The notes under the pieces were generated by a model. That model was given only the letters and a program-made list of their open reading frames with translations, was not told where the DNA came from and ran no database searches. A program made the position numbers and the translations under genes. From positions 1 to 43,380 of the forward strand of contig CAZVZK010000084.1 in NCBI GenBank assembly GCA_964630925.1: a stretch of DNA of 43,380 nucleotides, given 5' to 3'. Shown in pieces: positions 32,179 to 38,206 of this stretch. The DNA comes from RGDT01 sp964630925. Lineage in GTDB: Bacteria > Planctomycetota > Planctomycetia > Gemmatales > Gemmataceae. How positions within the stretch are numbered: the first letter of the stretch is position 1; every line of letters begins with the position of its first letter.

Positions 32179-32832
32179 ATGCGATGGGACTTCGGGCGGC
32201 CGCGGGACTTCTGCTTCCATGAAAGCGGCCACGCCGTCGCGGCGCAGGCCTGCGGGCTACGCGTCTACAGCGTCACCGTCCTGCGTGGCGACAACGGCGG
32301 CGGGATCGAACACGCCGACGGCCCCGGCCACGTCGCGCCCTGGTGGACGGCCGGACGCAAGGCGGCCCCCACGGCGGCGGAGCGTGCGTCCTGCCCCGCC
32401 TGGAAGGCCGACCTCGTGGTGGGCGTCGCCGGCCGCATGGCCGAGGGGCTGGACAAGGGCGGCGAGGGCCTGCGCTTCTCGCCGCGCGTGCCGGCCCCGC
32501 TGTCCAGGGGGCTACGCGAGTCGTGGCCGGGGCTGCGGACGAGGCCCGCGCGGAAGGGCGAGCGGACGGACCCCGATGAGGTGCAGGTGGCCGCGTGCGT
32601 GCTGGCCCTGAGCCGCTGCGGCGAGGGCGAGCCGCTCGCGCTGGTGCGGGAGGCGGAGCGTGTGGCCTGCCGGCTGCTGGTGGGCCGCTGGGAGGCGGTG
32701 CGGAGGCTGGCCAAGGCGGTGGCGGTGAGGGGCTGCATGGACGCCGACGCCGTCGGCCTGGTGCTGGGCGAGAAGGCGCTGAGGGCCGACGATGATCTGT
32801 CGGCGTGGATCGGCTGGCGGCGGCGGAAATAG
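32179..32832 (+). CDS. Stand-alone M41 (FtsH-type) peptidase-like protein
   Basis: A 217-residue protein with FHESGHAVAAQA at residues 13-24: an HEXXH zinc site (His14, Glu15, His18) in the HExGH form typical of FtsH-type M41 peptidases. The N-terminal AAA domain and membrane anchors of FtsH are absent, so this would be a soluble peptidase lacking unfolding power. The rest is Arg/Ala-rich, with a helical C-terminus (LVREAERVACRLLVGRWEAV). It is read rightwards between leftward genes and abuts the end of the prohead protease gene (2 bases). It may process a phage or host protein. Confidence 0.65.
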   Translation: MRWDFGRPRDFCFHESGHAVAAQACGLRVYSVTVLRGDNGGGIEHADGPGHVAPWWTAGRKAAPTAAERASCPAWKADLVVGVAGRMAEGLDKGGEGLRFSPRVPAPLSRGLRESWPGLRTRPARKGERTDPDEVQVAACVLALSRCGEGEPLALVREAERVACRLLVGRWEAVRRLAKAVAVRGCMDADAVGLVLGEKALRADDDLSAWIGWRRRK

Positions 32833-32834
32833 GC

Positions 32835-33809
32835 TCAACGCCCCGCCAGCAGCGAACGCCTCTTGCGCATCTCCCGCTCCTCGGCGGCGTTCTCGGCGTG
32901 GGTGTCGGCGAGGACGCCCATGCCGTCCCTGACGGTGCCGAGGACCTCGCCGACCTTCGCCGACCTCTCCTCGCCGGCCCAATCCTCGCCGCCGAGGCCG
33001 CCCGTGTCCTGGCACAGCGACTCGCGCAGCTCACGCAGGAGCCTCTCGGTGCTCTCCAGGGCGGAGACGACGCGGGCGATTGGCTCGGGGAGCTTCGCGG
33101 ACGGCTTGGCCTCCGGCTTCGCACCGCCCTCCCAGCCGCCGGCGACCTGCTCCTTGAGCCGCGGCAGGTAGGGCGACAGCGCCTTGAGGATCTTCGGCGA
33201 GACCATCTTGCCGCAGATGCTCTTGCCCACCGTCGCGTCGGCCAGGGCGTAGGGGTTGACGCCAACCGGCGCATGGCTGTACTCGAACATTTCGGACCGC
33301 GTGATCAGGAGCCCGTCACCGCCGGGGCCGCGCCTGCGTTCGCCTTCGAGTGCATTGAAGCCAATGCTCACGCCCCGAAGAAGCCCGGAAGTGATCAAAT
33401 GGAAGACCTGCTCACTCTCCTGCACACTGTTGGTGAACCAGCTCACGGCCCGCAGCATGCGCGGCTGCGCTACGACGGTGTACCGGCCCTCGGGGTCCTG
33501 GGCCTGCGCGACCGGCATGTCCTGGGCGCCGAGGCCGTGGTTGAGGAGGACGCAGGGGTTCTTCTGGTGCAGCGAGGTGTCGATGCCGGCCGTGACGATG
33601 ACATCGTTCTCGCGGTCAGGATCTTCCGTGCTGACAACGCAGCCGACGCTCATGCGCCGCGTGTCGATGCCGGCGGCGTCCACGAGGGCGCTCTTCGCCG
33701 AGAAGGTGCATTGCCGGGCGGTGGAGTGCTGGCGGACGATGCGGCGGGCGCCATTCGGCCTGGGGGCGTCGGCACGCCGCGAGAGCAGGAGTTTCGTGAG
33801 CTCTGACAT
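32835..33809 (-). CDS. HK97-type prohead protease with C-terminal scaffold-like extension
   Basis: A 324-residue protein. The protease domain (about 40-195) has the U35 signature: VLLNHG with catalytic His91, LLRGVSIGF with catalytic Ser148, and EYSHAPVGVNPYA in the usual third-residue region. After residue 200 a charged helical region (SALESTERLLRELRESL and on) resembles a scaffold. A dispersed motif is centred 80 bases upstream. Such proteases act inside the assembling capsid. No coat or portal gene was recognised beside it, which is odd. Confidence 0.85.
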   Translation of the reverse strand: MSELTKLLLSRRADAPRPNGARRIVRQHSTARQCTFSAKSALVDAAGIDTRRMSVGCVVSTEDPDRENDVIVTAGIDTSLHQKNPCVLLNHGLGAQDMPVAQAQDPEGRYTVVAQPRMLRAVSWFTNSVQESEQVFHLITSGLLRGVSIGFNALEGERRRGPGGDGLLITRSEMFEYSHAPVGVNPYALADATVGKSICGKMVSPKILKALSPYLPRLKEQVAGGWEGGAKPEAKPSAKLPEPIARVVSALESTERLLRELRESLCQDTGGLGGEDWAGEERSAKVGEVLGTVRDGMGVLADTHAENAAEEREMRKRRSLLAGR

Positions 33810-33888
33810 GGCCGGCGCCCCGCCTTGGATGGGGGGCGGGCCGTCTGCCCGTGGACGCGGTGTATCACGGCGGCCCGCCCGGCGGCAT

Positions 33889-33889
33889 C
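33889..33889. promoter_or_regulatory. Dispersed motif copy between the protease gene and a divergent small gene
   Basis: Gene-strand CCCATGATGCCGCCGG for the leftward protease gene, centred 80 bases ahead of its start. On the other strand the same bases include the ATG of the rightward gene at 33890. Confidence 0.5.
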
Positions 33890-34417
33890 ATGGGCGTGCC
33901 CCATCGGCAGCTCATGGCGCATCTGGAGGCACACCTGGGCGAACGTGACGTGAAGCTCATCATCGCCCCGCCCGACGGACGCCGCAACAACGGTGCCAAC
34001 CAATACACGGGGGCGCGAGAGGATTCCCGCCACAGTGGCGGGAATCCAGAATCGGGCAGGCGGGGTGATGAGCGCATCCGCGCCATCCTCCGCGCCCCCG
34101 TGCTGGTGCAGGACCTGCACCGCAAGGGGCTGGTGAGCCAGGGGGCGGCGTCGAAGATGGGGCTATCTCTTCCCCGGTGGCCGCGTTCCGGCGGGGGGCT
34201 GGCCTGCCCCGGCGACATCGGACTGGCCCATCGCGATGCCCTTGACGGCCTTCTTCTTGTCCGGCCGACTGCTCAGTTGCGCCACGACGATCTGTGCCAT
34301 CACGTCCCTCGCCTTCATCCTCACGGAGAAGGGCCCGAGGTTGGCGATCTCAAGCGTCACCTTGCCCCACCACCCGGCGTGGATGGTGGGGGCAGTCAGG
34401 TGGACCAGGATGCCTAG
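33890..34417 (+). CDS. Hypothetical small DNA-binding-like protein; 3' part overlaps the dCTP deaminase gene
   Basis: The first 90 residues look like a genuine protein: RRNNGANQYTG, then ERIRAILRAPVLVQDLHRKGLVSQGAASKMG, a pattern seen in small phage proteins where a helical RLxRDxP-type block follows an N-Q-Y motif. After about residue 91 the frame runs 255 bases antisense to the dCTP deaminase gene and turns low-complexity. The real gene probably ended near 34165 and has lost its stop, or it truly overlaps. A related domain appears in the broken gene at 41495-41819. Confidence 0.45.
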   Translation: MGVPHRQLMAHLEAHLGERDVKLIIAPPDGRRNNGANQYTGAREDSRHSGGNPESGRRGDERIRAILRAPVLVQDLHRKGLVSQGAASKMGLSLPRWPRSGGGLACPGDIGLAHRDALDGLLLVRPTAQLRHDDLCHHVPRLHPHGEGPEVGDLKRHLAPPPGVDGGGSQVDQDA

Positions 34418-34831
34418 CCGGGAGCGTGTGCTCTTGCCGTCGATGAAGCAGATGAGCCGGGCGTTGTCCTCGGGCGTCCCCACCTTCTCGTAAGTCTGCC
34501 AGAGGAAGAACCCACCGGGCCGCAGGATGATCGCGTCGCCATCCCGCACCACGGGGGCGTCCGGCGCGTCAGACAGCCGTGGCACCGGGACCGCGTAGCG
34601 GTCGGCGAAGTCCTTGTACTTGATGCCCGCCACCGGGACACCGTCGGTGGCGGTGCCGTGTGTCTCGGCGACCCGCCCGTAAGCCGCCACATCCCAGACG
34701 CGCGCCTCATCCACATCGTCGAGCTGCAAGTCGATGCTCGTCGTGTCGAAGGCGCCATCAGGTGGCATCGGCTCGACGATCAGGTCCTTGGTCTCGATGG
34801 CGTGCCTGATATCGCGGTTCGAGAGGTACAT
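34163..34831 (-). CDS. dcd: dCTP deaminase / dUTPase-family protein
   Basis: A 222-residue protein of the trimeric dUTPase superfamily. It has CFIDGKSTRSRLGI, the Ser/Arg signature, and HAGWWGKVTLEIANLGP with a Glu161 in the position of the catalytic Glu of dCTP deaminases. N-terminal YLSNRDIRHAIE and SIDLQL are also typical of Dcd. The C-terminus adds 30 basic, Pro-rich residues. It converts dCTP to dUTP or dUTP to dUMP, lowering dUTP during phage replication. Deaminase rather than dUTPase is favoured by the Glu, but this is not certain. Confidence 0.85.
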   Translation of the reverse strand: MYLSNRDIRHAIETKDLIVEPMPPDGAFDTTSIDLQLDDVDEARVWDVAAYGRVAETHGTATDGVPVAGIKYKDFADRYAVPVPRLSDAPDAPVVRDGDAIILRPGGFFLWQTYEKVGTPEDNARLICFIDGKSTRSRLGILVHLTAPTIHAGWWGKVTLEIANLGPFSVRMKARDVMAQIVVAQLSSRPDKKKAVKGIAMGQSDVAGAGQPPAGTRPPGKR

Positions 34832-34846
34832 GGGCGGGCCTCCTGC

Positions 34847-35182
34847 TCAAGCGGAAACGGCCTTGGGGGTAATCTCCGTGGGCGCCTTCGTCACGTCGGC
34901 GGCCTTGACGGCGATGGCCTCCCCGTCCGGCACCTCGACGGCGATCATCCCCGCCGGGACCTCGGCCCCCAGGAGTTCGCGGGCCGCCACGAGGCCCTCA
35001 ACCTCCCCGCCCAGTGCGTCCCCGCGGCCGAGTCGCTCACCCTTCAAGTTCCAGAGGAAGTCAAGGGCCGCCGGGCCGGAATGCTTCTCGCCGTTCGCGA
35101 GGGTGATCGTGAAGGCCCGCTCGGTCGTGAACAGGCCCTTCGAGATGCGGCACCTGACCGCCACAAACTTGCCCCTGCTCAT
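34847..35182 (-). CDS. Hypothetical protein, 111 aa
   Basis: The ATG at 35182 follows AAAGGAGGAA, one of the strongest ribosome binding sequences in the window. The protein has FVAVRCRISKGLFTTERAFTI, LANGEKHSG and a C-terminal Val/Ala-rich beta part (AVEVPDGEAIAVKAADVT). No family was recognised. It precedes the deaminase gene by 15 bases and is probably cotranscribed. High translation is predicted. Confidence 0.65.
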   Translation of the reverse strand: MSRGKFVAVRCRISKGLFTTERAFTITLANGEKHSGPAALDFLWNLKGERLGRGDALGGEVEGLVAARELLGAEVPAGMIAVEVPDGEAIAVKAADVTKAPTEITPKAVSA

Positions 35183-35523
35183 GGCCCGTTCCTCCTTTGA
35201 TGCAATCAAACGGGGCGATCCGGCCCCTGCTCTCCATATCGCACATCGGCGACCAGGCAGCAAGGGGGGTAGGGGCGATTGCGCCGGCAGTCTCTGACCG
35301 GTCGGCGAAGTCGCGGGGAGACGCCCTGCGTCCGCCCGTGTCTCTCCCCGTCTTTCTCTGTCTCTCCGTCTTGCGCCATCAATCGTCTTCGCCGCCGTCA
35401 CCCCATCACGCCCTCTGAAGCCCTCACGCACGAATCGCGCCCAGATGGTGGCGTGCGGACGGTAAACGGGTGGTAGGCGGTTTGCGCCCGGTTTGCGCCC
35501 GGTGCCGAAGGTGACGGCAAGAC
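35183..35523. other. Non-coding stretch with tandem repeat and pyrimidine tract
   Basis: About 340 bases. Two tandem copies of the 11-mer CGGTTTGCGCC occur at 35478-35499, with a partial third. A long pyrimidine-rich tract (about 35338-35372, repeated TCTCTCC and TCTTTC units) follows the tRNA-like absence of any gene. No dispersed motif is present. It may hold the promoter of the strongly translated 111-aa gene. Confidence 0.45.
35478..35499. repeat. Tandem repeat of CGGTTTGCGCC
   Basis: Two exact 11-bp units and a trailing CGGT, in the leader of the leftward 111-aa gene and just after the stop of the 194-aa gene. Confidence 0.5.
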
Positions 35524-36108
35524 TCACGCCCCCTCCGCCTCCCGCACATACAGCGCCAGGACGCCGCACGCGCCCGGCCCCGCAGCTCGAGCCCGCAGCT
35601 CGAGCCCGCCGGCGGGGCGGGCATCCAACGTGCGGCGTCTCGCCTCGCCGCCTGGCAGTGACGCCCCCAGCCCGGCGAGCACGTCCTTGCCCATGCCGTA
35701 GCCGTCGAGCAGAGTAACGCGGTGGCCGTCGAGGGGCCTCTCGGCATCGACTCCGGGGATGAACAAGACGCGGGTGAGCACGCAGGCCAGGTCCTCGAGG
35801 AAGTGGCCGGAGACACGCCCGGAGGCGTCGGCCCGCCAGGAGAGGCGGACGAGCACCGTCCCGCCCTCGTATTCGTGGGCGTCGATGTCCACCTCGCCGA
35901 CGGGCAGGGCCGCGCCGAAGTGCGGCGGCCCGGCCTGGGACATCACCCGCAGCGCCTCCTGGTAATCCTGCACCAGCTCGGCGTCGGTGCGCGTGGCCGA
36001 ATAGGCAGGGTCGGTCAGGGTCAGCAGCCGCGCCGTGGCCACGCCGCCGCCCGAGGCCCCGGCCTGCCGCAGCCTGGCCACCGAACGGCGCAGGGCGGAG
36101 AGGCTCAC
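35524..36108 (-). CDS. Hypothetical protein, 194 aa
   Basis: It starts at a GTG (36108) that overlaps the upstream stop (GTGA). The N-terminus is helical (SLSALRRSVARLRQAG); the middle reads EVDIDAHEYEGGTVLVRLSWR, followed by DLACVLTRVLFIPGVDAERP and a glycine-rich end. The order after two small HTH genes would suit a portal- or head-associated accessory protein, but its length excludes a portal. No family was recognised. Confidence 0.55.
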   Translation of the reverse strand: MSLSALRRSVARLRQAGASGGGVATARLLTLTDPAYSATRTDAELVQDYQEALRVMSQAGPPHFGAALPVGEVDIDAHEYEGGTVLVRLSWRADASGRVSGHFLEDLACVLTRVLFIPGVDAERPLDGHRVTLLDGYGMGKDVLAGLGASLPGGEARRRTLDARPAGGLELRARAAGPGACGVLALYVREAEGA

Positions 36109-36431
36109 CCCAACCCCCTCCGTGAGAGCCAGCGGGCGGCGCCGGGCCTCGCCCTCGCCGCCTCGCGGATGTGGCCGATGAGCTGCTCCCGCAGGGCGGC
36201 CCGCCCCTCGTCCAACGCCTGGACGAGGCGCAGGCACAGCCGGTCCTGCTCGCCGGGCTGCACCCCGTCGGCCTCCAGGGTGCGGGCGGCCTCGCCGGCC
36301 TTGATCCAGCTTTTCATCAGGCCGGGCGACACGCCGACTGCGTACGCGATCAGGTGCGGCCAGAACAGCACGCCCGGCGCGGCCTCGACGGCGCGGGCGA
36401 GCAGGTCCTCGGTGAGCTGGAGCGCTGGCAT
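36105..36431 (-). CDS. HTH protein, possible terminase small subunit-like, 108 aa
   Basis: The segment LIAYAVGVSPGLMKSWIKAGEAART resembles the HTH used by small terminase subunits, in which a helix-turn-helix is followed by a Trp-containing recognition part. The C-terminal half has LRLVQALDEGRAALREQLIG. It lies 9 bases after the 146-aa HTH gene and shares a similar layout with it (an HTH followed by ERLYVSLVDA or DRLCLRLVQA), so the two are probably paralogues. No large terminase follows. Confidence 0.5.
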   Translation of the reverse strand: MPALQLTEDLLARAVEAAPGVLFWPHLIAYAVGVSPGLMKSWIKAGEAARTLEADGVQPGEQDRLCLRLVQALDEGRAALREQLIGHIREAARARPGAARWLSRRGLG

Positions 36432-36440
36432 GTCTGATCC

Positions 36441-36881
36441 TCACCTGGCCGGGGTGCCGTTGCGGGCCTCGATGAGCTGGCGCAGCTCCTTGAGCTCCTG
36501 CTTGAGCAGTTTAAGCTCGTGGCGCTGGTCGCCGAACGCCTCGAAGTCGATGACGCCCAGCAGGTAAATCACGGCCTGCGGCGAACGGCTGAAGTGCTTG
36601 CGTAGGGCCTTGATCCCCTCGCCGCGGATGACGCCGATGCCCGCGTTCCGGGCGTCCACGAGGGAGACGTAGAGACGTTCCCGCTCGTCGAGGGCCTCGC
36701 CGGCGTCACGCTTGCGCCGCGCCTTGCGGCCCGCCGCGAGCCAGCGTTGCAACGTGGGCAATGAGATACCTAGCTGTTCACTGACGCCTCGAACAACGAT
36801 GTGCTCCTCGAACAGGGTCGCCACGCGGGCCACCATGTCGGCGTCGAGCGTCAGCGGCCTACCCCCCGTCTCCGTCGCCAT
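36441..36881 (-). CDS. Terminase small subunit-like HTH protein, 146 aa
   Basis: Residues about 15-55 contain RVATLFEEHIVVRGVSEQLGI and LPTLQRWLAAGRKARRKRDAGEA, an HTH followed by a basic segment as in small terminases and related phage HTH proteins. The C-terminal 40 residues form a Leu-rich coiled coil (HELKLLKQELKELRQLIEA) for oligomerisation. It is the first gene of its leftward unit, with a dispersed motif centred 23 bases upstream. A repressor-like role is an alternative. No large subunit gene lies downstream. Confidence 0.55.
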   Translation of the reverse strand: MATETGGRPLTLDADMVARVATLFEEHIVVRGVSEQLGISLPTLQRWLAAGRKARRKRDAGEALDERERLYVSLVDARNAGIGVIRGEGIKALRKHFSRSPQAVIYLLGVIDFEAFGDQRHELKLLKQELKELRQLIEARNGTPAR

Positions 36882-36903
36882 CGTCGGGCACCTCCGCCGG
36901 CAT

Positions 36904-36904
36904 C
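36904..36904. promoter_or_regulatory. Dispersed motif copy before the 146-aa HTH gene
   Basis: Gene-strand GGCCCATGATGCCGGCGG centred 23 bases ahead of the ATG. Confidence 0.6.
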
Positions 36905-36959
36905 ATGGGCCGCCGGGGTTCCGATAGCCTCTATGGCCCATCGAAAGTTGCTGCCCTCG

Positions 36960-36988
36960 CTTGGTGGACGATACCCTTTCCGCTATCG
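36960..36988 (+). promoter_or_regulatory. Promoter of the 61-aa gene
   Basis: TTGGTG, a 17-base spacer and TATCGT. It is followed by TTTCG and CGAAA arms that could pair in the leader before the AAAGGAG ribosome binding sequence. Confidence 0.4.
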
Positions 36989-37028
36989 TGCAGTTTTCGT
37001 TCTCGCTTACGCGAAAGGAGTTCCCGCG

Positions 37029-37214
37029 ATGGAAGAGCTGCCGCCACACGTCCGCCGCACGATAGAGTTGGCAGGAACCTCGGACGAAGAGGTCGCCCGG
37101 ATCTGGCGTCGCTGCTACCCGCACCTCCGATGGCCGTCGGACGCCATCAACCCGCGGCAAGAGATCGTCCAGGCCGAGTTCCCCCAGACTCTGCCGACTA
37201 CGCCTTCGGCGTGA
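37029..37214 (+). CDS. Hypothetical small protein, 61 aa
   Basis: A near-perfect AAAGGAG lies eight bases before the ATG at 37029. The protein has TSDEEVARIWRRCYPHLRWPSD and no known motif. It is read rightwards in a leftward region, and its stop overlaps that of the convergent 69-aa gene by 17 bases. The signals make it likely that it is expressed, perhaps from the lysogen. Confidence 0.6.
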   Translation: MEELPPHVRRTIELAGTSDEEVARIWRRCYPHLRWPSDAINPRQEIVQAEFPQTLPTTPSA

Positions 37215-37407
37215 CGCCCTGTCTGGTGACGGTGAAGTCATGCCCGCTCTGTCGCTCCCGGATCACGCTGGCCCAGGCCTGGCGCTCCGAGGCGTGGCCC
37301 GACGAGTGGACGGCCCACCTGCCCCGGCCGCTGGGGCGCCGCCAGACGGTGTAGCTGTCGGGCGGCGGGGCGGAGGCGGAGAGGTTCTTCGTCTGGTAGC
37401 CAATCAC
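37198..37407 (-). CDS. Hypothetical small protein, 69 aa
   Basis: Its ATG overlaps the upstream stop (ATGA). It is a basic, Trp-containing sequence (TVWRRPSGRGRWAVHSSG, then RQAWASVIRERQSG). No known family was recognised. Coupling supports it as real. Confidence 0.5.
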   Translation of the reverse strand: MIGYQTKNLSASAPPPDSYTVWRRPSGRGRWAVHSSGHASERQAWASVIRERQSGHDFTVTRQGVTPKA

Positions 37408-37868
37408 GGCGGCGGCTCCACGGAGTGTTCGAGCAGGACATCGAGGAGTGAACGCCCGAGGTCCTCGACGGCATCATTGGAGATGTCGGCGACGTTGAGC
37501 CAGCCGTTGGCGTCGTAGACCCTCCAGGCCCGACAGCCCGCCGCGCCGCCGCAGATCACCCTCATCTCCGCCCGCCCTGCCCCGCTCAGACGGCTGCGCC
37601 GCTCCAGCGACCACCGGGCGAAGACGAACCGCCCTCGCTCGACGACCTCGACGTGGGGCTGCCGGCGGTGGTCGCGGTCCTCGGTCCAGGCGTTGATCGC
37701 GGCCTGGAGCGTCTCCTCGTCAACATCCTCGGCCAGGCCGACACGCAGCCAGCCGCGGCCGATGGCGGCGCAAAGGGCCGCGGCGGCGGTGCCGGTGAGC
37801 GCCCAGGCGAAGGGGCTGCGGATGTCCGCCACGCTTGGCGGCCTGCTCTGGCTACCGGCGGTGCTCAT
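37404..37868 (-). CDS. Hypothetical protein, 154 aa
   Basis: It starts at MSTAGSQSRPP; upstream in-frame codons run through the repeat region and are unlikely to be used. It has AWALTGTAAAALCAAIGRGWL and a C-terminal ICGGAAGCRAWRVYDANGWLN. No family was recognised. It lies immediately downstream of the iteron region, and so may work with the origin. Confidence 0.5.
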   Translation of the reverse strand: MSTAGSQSRPPSVADIRSPFAWALTGTAAAALCAAIGRGWLRVGLAEDVDEETLQAAINAWTEDRDHRRQPHVEVVERGRFVFARWSLERRSRLSGAGRAEMRVICGGAAGCRAWRVYDANGWLNVADISNDAVEDLGRSLLDVLLEHSVEPPP

Positions 37869-38206
37869 CGGGGGGCTCCGTTCTGCTCCTTCGGGGGAGG
37901 GGGTGCCTGGCACGGGGTCCTGGCACGGGGTCCGCCGGCCAGATTTGTGATACGTATTCTCATGGCGTGAATGGGGTTGCGTCCTCTGGCCCGTCTGGCA
38001 CGGGGTCCTGCGCCAAACCCGGCCCTCTACGCATGTGTCTACCCCATGGCCCGCCCCCTCTCCTATAGTGCGATAACCCGACCTTACCCCATGCCACCCC
38101 GTGCCAGAGATGTAACGCTTTGTTAGGAAGGGTTTTGCGTCGGGCGTCGATGCCGTGCCACACCCCATGCCACCCCATGCCGGACCCCGTGCCAGCGCTG
38201 CGGCGC
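37869..38206. promoter_or_regulatory. Iteron-like region, candidate replication origin of the element
   Basis: TGGCACGGGGTCC occurs at 37908-37920, again immediately at 37921-37933, and at 37996-38008; its exact reverse complement is at 38182-38194. Degenerate copies of ACCCC(A/G)TGCCA in the reverse orientation lie at 38086-38096, 38097-38106, 38162-38172 and near 38173-38181. The two clusters face each other across comparatively AT-rich sequence (37941-37964 and 38061-38075). It adjoins the primase-helicase gene, as origin and crr repeats do for P4-type replicons. Confidence 0.6.
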
